Below, one piece after another: positions 1-6,477 of a stretch of 9,526 bases of DNA. Under the pieces are notes generated by a model, which had not been told where the DNA came from, did not search any database, and saw nothing but the letters and a program-made list of their open reading frames with translations. Within the stretch, counting starts at the first letter, position 1; each line of letters begins with the position of its first letter. The DNA is from Trueperaceae bacterium (GTDB taxonomy: Bacteria > Deinococcota > Deinococci > Deinococcales > Trueperaceae). Position numbers and translations under genes: made by a program. The stretch is taken from contig SKWV01000417.1 in the NCBI GenBank assembly GCA_007128755.1, positions 1 through 9,526 on the forward strand, read 5' to 3'.

Positions 1-1310
1 CCGCGCTGCGTGACTGGGGGCTGCCCATCAACCCCGACAACGCGACGGCCCACACCGCCGATCAGGTGCTCGAGCACTTCGCCGCCACGGCCGCGCGGCG
101 CGACGACCTGCGCTACGAGATCGACGGCCTGGTGGTGAAGCTCGACGACCTCGCGGCGCGCCGGCGGCTGGGATCGACGGCGCACCATCCGCGCTGGGCG
201 TACGCCATGAAGTTCCCGCCCCGCAAGGAGGTGTCGCAGGTCCTGCGCATCGTGCTCAGCGTCGGGCGGACCGGAACGGTGACGCCGGTGGCGCTGCTGC
301 GGCCGGTGAGCATCGGCGGCGTGACCGTGAGCCGCGCGAACCTGCACAACCGTGAGGACATCCTGCGCAAGGACATCCGCGAGGGCGACACCGTCCGCGT
401 CGAACGCGCCGGCGACGTGATCCCGCAGGTGGTCGCGCGCATCGACGAGGGCGCCCACCGCGGCCCTGCGTTCACCATGCCCGACACGTGCCCGTCGTGC
501 GACACCCGCCTGATCGCCATCGGCCCCTACACCGTCTGCCCGAACTCGTTCGAGTGCCCGGCGCAGCTCGTGGGCCGGCTGGTCCACTTCGGGAGCCGTC
601 GCGGGCTCGACATCGAGGGCCTGGGCGAGCGCACCGCACGCCAGCTCGTGGAGCGGGACATGGTCCGGCACCTGCCCGACCTGTTCGAGCTCGACCACGG
701 CGAGGTCGAGGCGCTCGAGGGCTTCGCCGAGGTCTCGGCGCGCAAGCTCTTGGACGCGATCCGTGCCGCGCGGCGCACCACGCTGCCACGGCTGCTGTAC
801 GGCCTCGGCATCCCCGAGGTCGGCGCGGCGGTCGCCCGGACCCTCGCCCAGCGCTTCGGCACGCTGTCGGCGCTCCGCGCGGCCGACATCGAGACGCTCC
901 AGGCCACGCCCGGCATCGGCCCCATCATGGCGGAGGCGATCCATCGCTTCCTGCACGAGGAGCGCAACGCGGCCGTGCTCGATGCGCTCGCCGAGCAGGT
1001 CGAGACGGCGCCGATCGTCGTCACCGAGCCGGAGTCGTTGCCGCTGGCCGGGCGCCGCATCGTGTTCACGGGCGCGCTGCGGCGCTTCACGCGCGAGCAG
1101 GCCCAGGCGCTGGTGGAGCGGCTCGGCGCGAAGGCCGGGAGCAGCGTCTCGAGCAAGACGACCCTCGTCGTCGCGGGCGAGGACGCAGGGTCGAAGCTGG
1201 CGAAGGCGAACGACCTAGGGGTCGAGGTCGTCGACGAGGAGGGCTTCCTCGCCTACCTCGCCGACCTCGGGATCGACACGGGCGAACTCGAGGCGGAGGC
1301 GCTCTCGTGA
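1..1310 (+). CDS. ligA: NAD-dependent DNA ligase LigA, 5'-truncated by window edge
   Basis: This ligase seals nicks in duplex DNA using NAD+ during replication and repair. The reading frame is open from base 3, so the gene enters from the left. About 435 residues are visible; the family is usually about 670, so the NAD-binding Ia domain and the catalytic KxDG lysine lie outside the window. Visible in order: the end of the adenylation domain (EIDGLVVK, Lys codon at 138; WAYAMKFP, Lys at 210), the OB fold (VGRTGTVTPVALL, VSRANLHN, RAGDVIPQV), a four-cysteine zinc finger (Cys codons at 489, 498, 537, 555), helix-hairpin-helix repeats (GLGIPEVG, GIGPIMAEAI) and a C-terminal BRCT domain from about 1038 (IVFTGAL, LVVAGEDAGSKL). 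GTG at 66 is an internal valine codon, not a start. The stop overlaps the polX start in GTGA, which suggests co-translation. Confidence 0.97.
   Translation, partial: ALRDWGLPINPDNATAHTADQVLEHFAATAARRDDLRYEIDGLVVKLDDLAARRRLGSTAHHPRWAYAMKFPPRKEVSQVLRIVLSVGRTGTVTPVALLRPVSIGGVTVSRANLHNREDILRKDIREGDTVRVERAGDVIPQVVARIDEGAHRGPAFTMPDTCPSCDTRLIAIGPYTVCPNSFECPAQLVGRLVHFGSRRGLDIEGLGERTARQLVERDMVRHLPDLFELDHGEVEALEGFAEVSARKLLDAIRAARRTTLPRLLYGLGIPEVGAAVARTLAQRFGTLSALRAADIETLQATPGIGPIMAEAIHRFLHEERNAAVLDALAEQVETAPIVVTEPESLPLAGRRIVFTGALRRFTREQAQALVERLGAKAGSSVSSKTTLVVAGEDAGSKLAKANDLGVEVVDEEGFLAYLADLGIDTGELEAEALS
1295..1299 (+). promoter_or_regulatory. Shine-Dalgarno GGAGG that fixes the polX start
   Basis: GGAGG lies inside the last codons of ligA, 7 bases before GTG at 1307. 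It decides the polX start. The polX frame stays open far upstream, through ligA in another frame, but that extension is low-complexity Arg/Ala/Gly-rich and shows no family similarity. Confidence 0.8.
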
Positions 1311-3052
1311 GCCCTCCGAGGCGCTACGGCAACGACGAGATCGCCCTTCGGCTCGAACGCCTCGCCGACCTGCTCGAGCTGACGGGCGCGAACCCCTTCC
1401 GGGTGCGGGCGTACCGCACGGCGGCCGAGACGATCGCGGCCCACGACGTCCGCGTGGCGGACCTGCCGCCGGAGGGCCTCCTGGCGCTCAAGGGCGTCGG
1501 CAAGGACCTCGCGCAGGCCGTGCGCGACCTCGTGGAGCACGGCGAGATCCCGCAGCTCACCGAGCTCGAGCGCGAGGTGCCCGTCGGCCTGCTCGACGTG
1601 AAGCGGGTGCCGGGGGTGGGGCCGAAACGGGCCGCCGCGCTGTGGCAGGCCCTCGGGGTCACCGGCCTCGACGACCTCGAGCGCGAGGGGCGAGCGGGCC
1701 GGCTCGCCGGGTTGGCGGGGTTCGGCGAGAAGAGCCAGGCCAAGATCCTCGCCGGGATCGAGCGCGTGCGCGCCCACCAGGGGCGCCTGCGCCTCGTCGA
1801 CGCCGAGGCGGCGGTGGTGCCGCTCGTCGCCGCGCTCGAAGAGGCCCCCGGGGTGGTGCGCCTCGACGTCGCCGGCTCCTACCGCCGGGGACGCGAGACG
1901 GTCGGCGATCTCGACGTCCTCGTCGAGGCGAACGACCCGGAGCCGGTGATGGCCGCCCTGCGCGACTACCACGGCGTGGCCGAGGTGCAGGGGACCGGGC
2001 CCGCGAAGACGAGCGTCGTGCTGGCTGGCGGGTTGCAGGTCGACCTGCGCGTGGTGGAACGCGAGGCGTACGGCGCCGCCCTGCTCTACTTCACCGGCTC
2101 CAAGGCGCACAACGTGGAGCTGCGCAGCCGCGCCGCCGAGCGCGGCCTGCGCCTCTCCGAGTACGGCCTGTTCGAGCTGGGCGACGACGGCGAGCCCGGG
2201 CGGCGCGTCGCCGGCGCCACGGAGGGCGAGGTCTACCGCGCCCTCGACCTCGAGCCCATCCCCGTCGAGCTGCGCGAGGCGCGCGGCGAGATCGAGGCGG
2301 CCGCAGCCGGTACGCTGCCGCGCCTGCTGACGCACGAGGACCTGCGCGGCGACCTCCACCTCCACACCACCTGGTCGGACGGGCTCGGCAGCGTCGCCGA
2401 GATGGTCGCGGCGTGCGAGGCGCGTGGGTACGCCTACATGGCGATCACCGACCACAGCCAGGCGCTGCGGATGACGGGTGGCCTAGACGCCGAGAAGCTC
2501 GCTCGGCAGTGGGAGGCGCTCGACGCGTTCGCGGCGGAGCACGACGGGATCACGGTCCTGCGCGGCCTCGAGGTCGACATCCGCAAGGACGGCACGCTCG
2601 ACTTGGACGACGAGTGGCTGGCGCGGCTCGACGTCGTGATCGTCTCGGTCCACTCCTTCTTCGACCTGAGTCCCGTCGCGCAGACGGCACGGATCGTCGC
2701 CGCGTTGGGGCACCCCGAGGTGAACGTCCTGGCGCATCCCACCGGGCGGGTGCTGGCGCGGCGCGACGGGTACGAGCTCGATCTCGACGAGGTCTTCGCC
2801 GCCGCGGCCGCGCACCGCGTGGCGGTCGAGCTCAACGCGGCGCCGAGCCGGCTCGACCTCGGCGACGTGCCCCTGATGCGGGCGCTGGCGGCGGGCTGCC
2901 AGGTGGCCGTGAACACGGACGCGCACGCGGTCGCCGGCCTGGACGACATGCGCTTCGGCGTGCTCACCGCCCGTCGCGCCTGGGCGACGCCGGAGCACGT
3001 GATCAACACCTGGCCGCTCGACCGCCTGAAGGCGTTCCTCGCCAAGGCCTGA
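1307..3052 (+). CDS. polX: DNA polymerase X family protein with C-terminal PHP nuclease domain
   Basis: Family X gap-filling DNA polymerase, expected to act in base excision repair and break repair; 581 residues, normal for bacterial PolX (about 570). The N-terminal helix-hairpin-helix region covers about residues 1-160 (LKGVGKDLAQAV near 61; PGVGPKRA at 102-109; GFGEK near 138-142). The nucleotidyltransferase core has GSYRRGRETVGDLD at 190-203, with metal-binding Asp201 and Asp203, the third carboxylate Asp246 in QVDLRVV, and YFTGSKAHN further on. The PHP domain keeps the full metal-binding set: His351, His353, Asp358, His383, Glu422, His449, His477, Asp538 and His540. In characterised bacterial PolX enzymes this domain gives a Mn-dependent 3'-5' exonuclease and end-processing activity, so both activities are inferred here. 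The GTG start is chosen from the Shine-Dalgarno sequence 7 bases upstream and the 4-base overlap with the ligA stop. Confidence 0.96.
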   Translation: MSPPRRYGNDEIALRLERLADLLELTGANPFRVRAYRTAAETIAAHDVRVADLPPEGLLALKGVGKDLAQAVRDLVEHGEIPQLTELEREVPVGLLDVKRVPGVGPKRAAALWQALGVTGLDDLEREGRAGRLAGLAGFGEKSQAKILAGIERVRAHQGRLRLVDAEAAVVPLVAALEEAPGVVRLDVAGSYRRGRETVGDLDVLVEANDPEPVMAALRDYHGVAEVQGTGPAKTSVVLAGGLQVDLRVVEREAYGAALLYFTGSKAHNVELRSRAAERGLRLSEYGLFELGDDGEPGRRVAGATEGEVYRALDLEPIPVELREARGEIEAAAAGTLPRLLTHEDLRGDLHLHTTWSDGLGSVAEMVAACEARGYAYMAITDHSQALRMTGGLDAEKLARQWEALDAFAAEHDGITVLRGLEVDIRKDGTLDLDDEWLARLDVVIVSVHSFFDLSPVAQTARIVAALGHPEVNVLAHPTGRVLARRDGYELDLDEVFAAAAAHRVAVELNAAPSRLDLGDVPLMRALAAGCQVAVNTDAHAVAGLDDMRFGVLTARRAWATPEHVINTWPLDRLKAFLAKA

Positions 3053-3157
3053 GCCCGGGGTCGGCGTTCGGCGGTGCGCCTCCGTTCGCGCGCCCGTGTC
3101 AGACTGGAGCGGATCCCACTCGCGCGCCGCCGGTCCGGGCGCGCTGGAGCCCCTCTC

Positions 3158-3577
3158 GTGCGTCGTGCTCGCTCCCTGCTCGTTCTCGCCTCGTCGCTCG
3201 CGCTGTTCGCTCCGTTCGCGAGCGCGCAGGGCGACGTCGAACGCTCGGCCTTCGCTCCCGTCGTCGAGCACCTCCTGAGCACCGTGCACGCCCAGGTCGT
3301 CGCCTGCGACGTCGTGGTGGACCGGGCGACCGTCTGCTTCACGCTCACCCCCGGGAGCGTCGCGCTCGTCGCCGAGAGCCTCGAGGCGATGCTCAGCGAG
3401 TACGCCGGCGCCCTGGTGCGCTCCGCCTGGCGGTCCGGGAACGGCGTCCATCATGTCGAGCTCCTGCTCGACGACGACCTCTGGGGCGTCCTCGAGGTCT
3501 GGCTGAGCGAGCCCGGCGACCGCTCGGTCTCGGGCATGCTCAAGTACGTCACGCGGCGGCGCGGTCACGAGCACTGA
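3158..3577 (+). CDS. Small secreted protein of unknown function, paired cysteines
   Basis: 139 residues, not recognised. GTG at 3158 is preferred over the GTG at 3074 because it follows TGGAG by 8 bases and begins directly with a signal peptide. That peptide has basic residues (MRRAR), a hydrophobic core (LLVLASSLALFAPF) and an ASA|Q cleavage site after residue 23. The mature part is about 116 residues, without further membrane segments. It carries only two cysteines, Cys50 and Cys60, which could form a disulfide across a beta hairpin in an oxidising compartment. The middle looks amphipathic-helical (VALVAESLEAMLSEYAGALV) and the next part strand-like (HHVELLLDDDLWGVLEVWL). A short exported fold-only or binding domain is possible, but no enzyme motif is seen. 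It begins 105 bases after polX; TGTCAGACT at 3097-3105 is a weak extended -10-like match with no -35 box. Confidence 0.7.
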   Translation: MRRARSLLVLASSLALFAPFASAQGDVERSAFAPVVEHLLSTVHAQVVACDVVVDRATVCFTLTPGSVALVAESLEAMLSEYAGALVRSAWRSGNGVHHVELLLDDDLWGVLEVWLSEPGDRSVSGMLKYVTRRRGHEH

Positions 3578-3617
3578 GGCGACGACCACGCAGGCGCTGG
3601 AGGAGGCCGGGACGACG

Positions 3618-3887
3618 ATGGCTGAGCCGAAGACGTGGGACACCGTCCAGGGAGAGCTCTTCGTGGACGCGCCGGTGGTGCTCCGTCACGTCGCGGCGTC
3701 GGGGGCGACCTTCCGGCTCCGGCTCGAGCCGCTGGGGGCCGGCCGCGTGCGCGTGCTCGAGGCCGAACGCCGGGCGCCGGGCGCCGCGAGCTTCAAGCGT
3801 GTGCCGGGCGAGGTCGGCCGCGTCGTGCGCTTCGAGCAGCTCGGGCTCGCGACGGACTACGACACCGTGTTCGGGTCGGGGCACTGA
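3618..3887 (+). CDS. Small hypothetical protein (89 aa), probably cytosolic
   Basis: Not recognised. The ATG at 3618 is preceded by GGAGGAGG at 3599-3606, giving a long spacer of about 11 bases. The start is plausible but not ideal. The protein has no signal peptide, membrane segment or cysteine. Its pattern alternates hydrophobic and charged residues (TFRLRLEPL, GRVRVLEAE, GRVVRFEQLGL), which suggests a small, mostly beta fold. It ends with DYDTVFGSGH. The stop lies 40 bases downstream of the preceding gene plus 270 bases, so the two small genes may share a transcript. Coding evidence rests on the Shine-Dalgarno sequence, position and non-repetitive composition; it could still be a chance ORF in GC-rich DNA. 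Confidence 0.55.
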   Translation: MAEPKTWDTVQGELFVDAPVVLRHVAASGATFRLRLEPLGAGRVRVLEAERRAPGAASFKRVPGEVGRVVRFEQLGLATDYDTVFGSGH

Positions 3888-3911
3888 TGCGCGACGCGCG
3901 ACCATCGCGTC

Positions 3912-3978
3912 CATCGGGTATACAGGGGACGCTGGGGACGGCGTTCGCACGGTCGGTCCGCTGCGCGACCCCCCGATG
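3912..3978 (+). repeat. GGGGACG direct repeat inside a CATCGGG/CCCGATG inverted repeat
   Basis: CATCGGG (3912-3918) and its reverse complement CCCGATG (3972-3978) bracket a 53-base interior. Just inside the left arm lie TATACA (3919-3924) and two copies of GGGGACG (3925-3931 and 3934-3940) separated by CT. From memory, closely spaced GGGGAC boxes are common around REP-like elements of IS200-type (RAYT) transposases, so a solitary REP-like remnant is one reading. TATACA is also the only A/T-rich hexamer before the mrp operon and could be a -10 box, but no -35 box is visible at the right distance. No transposase is present. Confidence 0.4.
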
Positions 3979-3995
3979 AGCAGGTACCGCCACGC

Positions 3996-4028
3996 TCGGC
4001 CCGACGTCGGCCCGACGTGAGCACGTCG
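3996..4028 (+). promoter_or_regulatory. Cluster of ACGT-core dyads, operator-like, upstream of mrpA
   Basis: An 11-bp unit, TCGGCCCGACG, is tandemly duplicated at 3996-4006 and 4007-4017. The junction creates the perfect 10-bp palindrome CCGACGTCGG (4001-4010). It is followed by a perfect 7+7 inverted repeat, CGACGTG-AG-CACGTCG (4013-4028). Another GACGTC palindrome lies at 4075-4080. Four ACGT cores within about 80 bases of non-coding DNA, arranged symmetrically about 110-140 bases before mrpA, suggest a binding site for a dimeric regulator. No regulator gene is present in the window. The repeats are seen directly; the operator role is inferred. Confidence 0.4.
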
Positions 4029-4032
4029 AAGA

Positions 4033-4060
4033 TGCCGCGAGGTTCCGCACGAGCGCGGCA
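4033..4060 (+). promoter_or_regulatory. Stem-loop just before the leader Shine-Dalgarno
   Basis: TGCCGCG (4033-4039) pairs perfectly with CGCGGCA (4054-4060) around a 14-base loop. The stem ends two bases before the AGGAGG of the leader ORF (4063-4068). There is no T-run after it, so it is not a classical terminator. In mRNA it could affect ribosome access to the leader. Short GC stems arise easily by chance in this composition. Confidence 0.35.
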
Positions 4061-4072
4061 CGAGGAGGAGCG

Positions 4073-4141
4073 ATGACGTCGTCGAGCGCGATGGCGGCCG
4101 GCGCGAAGGTGCCCCGGCGCGCGGAGGCAGCACCGTGCTGA
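4073..4141 (+). CDS. Candidate 22-residue leader peptide overlapping mrpA start
   Basis: ATG at 4073 follows a perfect AGGAGG (4063-4068) with a 4-base spacer. It opens 22 codons (begins MTSSSAMAAG, ends AAPC) and stops with TGA at 4139-4141. The stop overlaps the mrpA GTG (4135) by 7 bases in GTGCTGA, and the mrpA Shine-Dalgarno lies within this ORF. The layout is that of a translationally coupled leader: ribosomes finishing here are placed to restart at mrpA. The peptide resembles nothing I know, has no hydrophobic segment, and no run of one amino acid that would suggest classical attenuation. It may be a chance ORF; the strength of its Shine-Dalgarno is the main argument for it. Confidence 0.4.
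   Translation: MTSSSAMAAGAKVPRRAEAAPC
4123..4127 (+). promoter_or_regulatory. Shine-Dalgarno GGAGG for mrpA
   Basis: GGAGG sits 7 bases before GTG at 4135. In the mrpA frame there is no ATG, GTG or TTG between the upstream stop at 4018-4020 and this GTG, so the start is well fixed. Confidence 0.8.
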
Positions 4142-6477
4142 TCGCCGTGCTGGTGAGTTTCGGCGTGGCCGCGGTCGCCCCGTGGATCGTGCGCGTCGTC
4201 GGCGACCGCTCGGGTTGGCTGCTGGCGTTGCTGCCGGCGGGCGTGACCGCCTACTTCCTGACCTACCTGCCCCAGGTCGCGGCGGGGGAGAGCGTGCTGG
4301 AGCGCACCGCCTGGGTGCCCTCCCTCGGCGTGAGCCTCGCCATGCGGATGGACGGGCTCTCGCTCGTGTTCGCCCTCATGATCGCCGGCATCGGCACGGC
4401 CATCGTCATCTACGCGGGCGGGTACCTGCGGGGGGACCGGCAGCTCCCTCGCTTCTACCTGCTCCTGCTGGCGTTCATGGCGGCGATGCTCGGCGTCGTC
4501 CTGTCGGACAACCTCATCAGCCTGTTCGTGTTCTGGGAGCTCACCAGCGTCACGTCGTACTTCCTCGTCGGCTACAAGCACGAGGACGAGACGAGCCGCA
4601 AGAGCGCGCTGCAAGCACTGCTGGTGACGGCCGGCGGCGGCCTCGCCATGCTGGCGGGCTTCCTGCTGCTCGGGATCGTCGGCGGCACGTTCGAGATCAG
4701 CGCGCTGCTGTCGGATCCCGACGCGATCCGACAGCACGACGCCTACCTCGCCATCCTGGTGCTCGTCGGCTTGGGCGCGCTCACCAAGTCCGCCCAGTGG
4801 CCGTTCCACTTCTGGCTCCCGAACGCGATGGCGGCGCCCACGCCGGTCTCGGCCTACCTGCACAGCGCCACGATGGTCAAGGCGGGCGTCTACCTGCTCG
4901 CGCGCATGTCGCCCGGCTTGGGCGGCACGCCCGCGTGGTTCTGGCTGCTCACGACCGCGGGCGTCCTCACGATGATCGCCGCCGCCTCGCTGGCGCTCCT
5001 GCAGCGCGACAGCAAGCGGCTGCTCGCCTACTCGACGCTCATCGCGCTCGGCACGCTGGTGACGCTCATAGGCGTCGGCACGCCGGGGGCGATCGCAGCG
5101 ATGGTGGTGTTCCTGGTCGGGCACGCGCTGTACAAGGCGCCGCTCTTCATGGTGGCCGGGTCGGTCGATCACGAGGCCGGATCGCGCGACGTCACCGCGC
5201 TGCGGGGCCTGGGGCGGGCGATGCCGATCACCTGGGCCACCGCCCTCGTGGCGGGCCTCAGCGCCGGCGGCCTGCCGCCGCTCTTCGGCTTCGTCGCCAA
5301 GGAGCTCGCCATCGAGGGCCTGGTGACGGCCCCCTGGCTGCTGGCGGGGCTGATCGCCTCGAGCGCCGTGATGGTGCTGGTCGTCTACCTCGTGGTCTGG
5401 AAGCCGTTCGTCGGACGTGAGGTGACGGCGCCGACGCCGCCGCACGAGGCCCCGCTGTCGATGTGGATCGGTCCCGCCGTGCTCGCTCTGATCGGGGCGC
5501 TGCTCGGGATCGCTCCCTGGCTGATCGGCGACGGCCTCATGGTGCCGGCGGCCGCGGCCGTCCTGGCCGAGTTGCACCCGTTCCAGCTCTACCTCTGGCA
5601 CGGCGTCAACCTCGCGCTCATGCTGTCGGTCCTGGCGGTCCTCCTCGGCGGGATCCTGATCTGGCGCTGGCGCGGCCTGCACGATGGGCTCCGGGCGCGC
5701 ACGACGCACGTCCGCTTCGGCCCGGTGGCCGCCTACGACGCCACCATGGCGGGCCTGGTGCGGTTCGCCGCCTGGCAGACTCGGGTGCTGCAGTCGGACG
5801 ACCTGCGGCACCACATGACCATCATCCTCGGCTTCGCGGTGGTGCTCACCGGCGCGACCGCCCTGCTGCGCGGCGACCTGAGCGTCTCGTTGCGGCACGA
5901 GACCGGCTTCTTCTACGAGTACATCGTGCTCGTGCTCGTGGCCGCCGCGGCGCTCTCCATCATCCGCGCGCGCACTCCGCTCGTGGCGATCACGGCCCTG
6001 GGCGTCGCCGGCTTCGGCATCGCCGTCGTGTTCGTCTTCTTCGCGGCGCCCGACCTCGCCATCACGCAGTTCCTGGTGGAGACGCTGATCGTCATCATCG
6101 TGGCGCTCGCGCTCATCCGCCTGCCGCTCGGCGCGCTCCGCGGCGAGGCAGCCGTAGGCGTGCGCCTCCTGTCCGGCGCGATCGCGATCGTGGGCGGCGT
6201 GCTGATGACGCTCCTGACGCTGGCGGTGACCGGCGTCCCCTTCGACGCGACGCTCAGCGCCTTCTTCGAGGCGCAGAGCTATCCGGCCGCCCAAGGGCGC
6301 AACATCGTGAACGTGATCCTGGTCGACTTCCGGGCGATGGACACCCTCGGTGAGATCGTCGTGCTGGCGGTGGCCGCGGCGGGTTGCTACGCGCTGCTGC
6401 GGCGCGTGGTGGGCACGGGCGGCGAGTCGCCGAAGCGCGACGAACGCGCGGCCCCCGGGCGGGGGGAGGGCGCATGA
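4135..6477 (+). CDS. mrpA: Na+/H+ antiporter subunit A (MrpA), NuoL-like with MbhD/MbhE-like C-terminus
   Basis: Large membrane subunit of the Mrp antiporter, thought to carry protons and contribute to Na+ translocation; 780 residues, close to the family size of about 800. The N-terminal two thirds is a NuoL-type proton-channel domain with the key charged residues present: Glu135 in FWELTS, Lys218 in LTKSAQWPFHFWLP, His243 and Lys249 in LHSATMVKAG, His330 and Lys334 in GHALYKAPLF, and Lys389 near FGFVAKE. The C-terminal part matches the MbhD-like segment (about 595-665, FFAAPDLAITQFLVETL with Asp640 and Glu649) and the MbhE-like segment (about 720-757, NVILVDFRAMDTLGEI with Asp731, Asp736, Glu740). 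A charged tail of about 20 residues follows. The start is GTG. The stop overlaps mrpB in ATGA. First structural gene of the operon and the probable control point. Confidence 0.95.
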   Translation: MLIAVLVSFGVAAVAPWIVRVVGDRSGWLLALLPAGVTAYFLTYLPQVAAGESVLERTAWVPSLGVSLAMRMDGLSLVFALMIAGIGTAIVIYAGGYLRGDRQLPRFYLLLLAFMAAMLGVVLSDNLISLFVFWELTSVTSYFLVGYKHEDETSRKSALQALLVTAGGGLAMLAGFLLLGIVGGTFEISALLSDPDAIRQHDAYLAILVLVGLGALTKSAQWPFHFWLPNAMAAPTPVSAYLHSATMVKAGVYLLARMSPGLGGTPAWFWLLTTAGVLTMIAAASLALLQRDSKRLLAYSTLIALGTLVTLIGVGTPGAIAAMVVFLVGHALYKAPLFMVAGSVDHEAGSRDVTALRGLGRAMPITWATALVAGLSAGGLPPLFGFVAKELAIEGLVTAPWLLAGLIASSAVMVLVVYLVVWKPFVGREVTAPTPPHEAPLSMWIGPAVLALIGALLGIAPWLIGDGLMVPAAAAVLAELHPFQLYLWHGVNLALMLSVLAVLLGGILIWRWRGLHDGLRARTTHVRFGPVAAYDATMAGLVRFAAWQTRVLQSDDLRHHMTIILGFAVVLTGATALLRGDLSVSLRHETGFFYEYIVLVLVAAAALSIIRARTPLVAITALGVAGFGIAVVFVFFAAPDLAITQFLVETLIVIIVALALIRLPLGALRGEAAVGVRLLSGAIAIVGGVLMTLLTLAVTGVPFDATLSAFFEAQSYPAAQGRNIVNVILVDFRAMDTLGEIVVLAVAAAGCYALLRRVVGTGGESPKRDERAAPGRGEGA

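Noticed and set aside
488..1306. Apparent 273-residue N-terminal extension of polX
   Set aside because: It runs inside ligA in another frame, is Arg/Ala/Gly-rich low complexity, and the true polX start has its own Shine-Dalgarno. The family length is met without it.
1253..2455. 400-residue - strand ORF opposite polX
   Set aside because: Antisense shadow of a gene with intact catalytic motifs; no recognisable domain.
3070..3080. GGCG-GTG-CGCC hairpin as a polX terminator
   Set aside because: Only a 4-bp stem and no following T-run; such short GC hairpins are expected by chance here.
3887..3979. 30-codon ORF starting in TGATG overlap with the 89-residue gene
   Set aside because: It runs through the GGGGACG repeat and right inverted-repeat arm, has no Shine-Dalgarno of its own, and its sequence is Arg-rich without pattern.
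1642..4020. 792-residue + strand ORF overlapping polX and the spacer
   Set aside because: Arg/Gly/Ala-rich shadow frame of polX, crossing two better-supported genes and the repeat region.
3549..4133. 194-residue - strand ORF across the spacer
   Set aside because: No Shine-Dalgarno evidence noted, Arg/Pro/Ser-rich, overlaps the 89-residue gene and the repeats in antisense.
3793..6294. 833-residue ORF on the - strand opposite mrpA
   Set aside because: Composition is dominated by His, Arg, Glu, Gln and Asp, the mirror of a hydrophobic membrane protein in GC-rich DNA. No domain is recognisable, and the real mrpA is on the other strand.
6384..6473. Upstream start for mrpB adding 30 residues
   Set aside because: The extension is basic, low-complexity sequence from within mrpA; the ATG at 6474 has a Shine-Dalgarno and the family-typical N-terminus.
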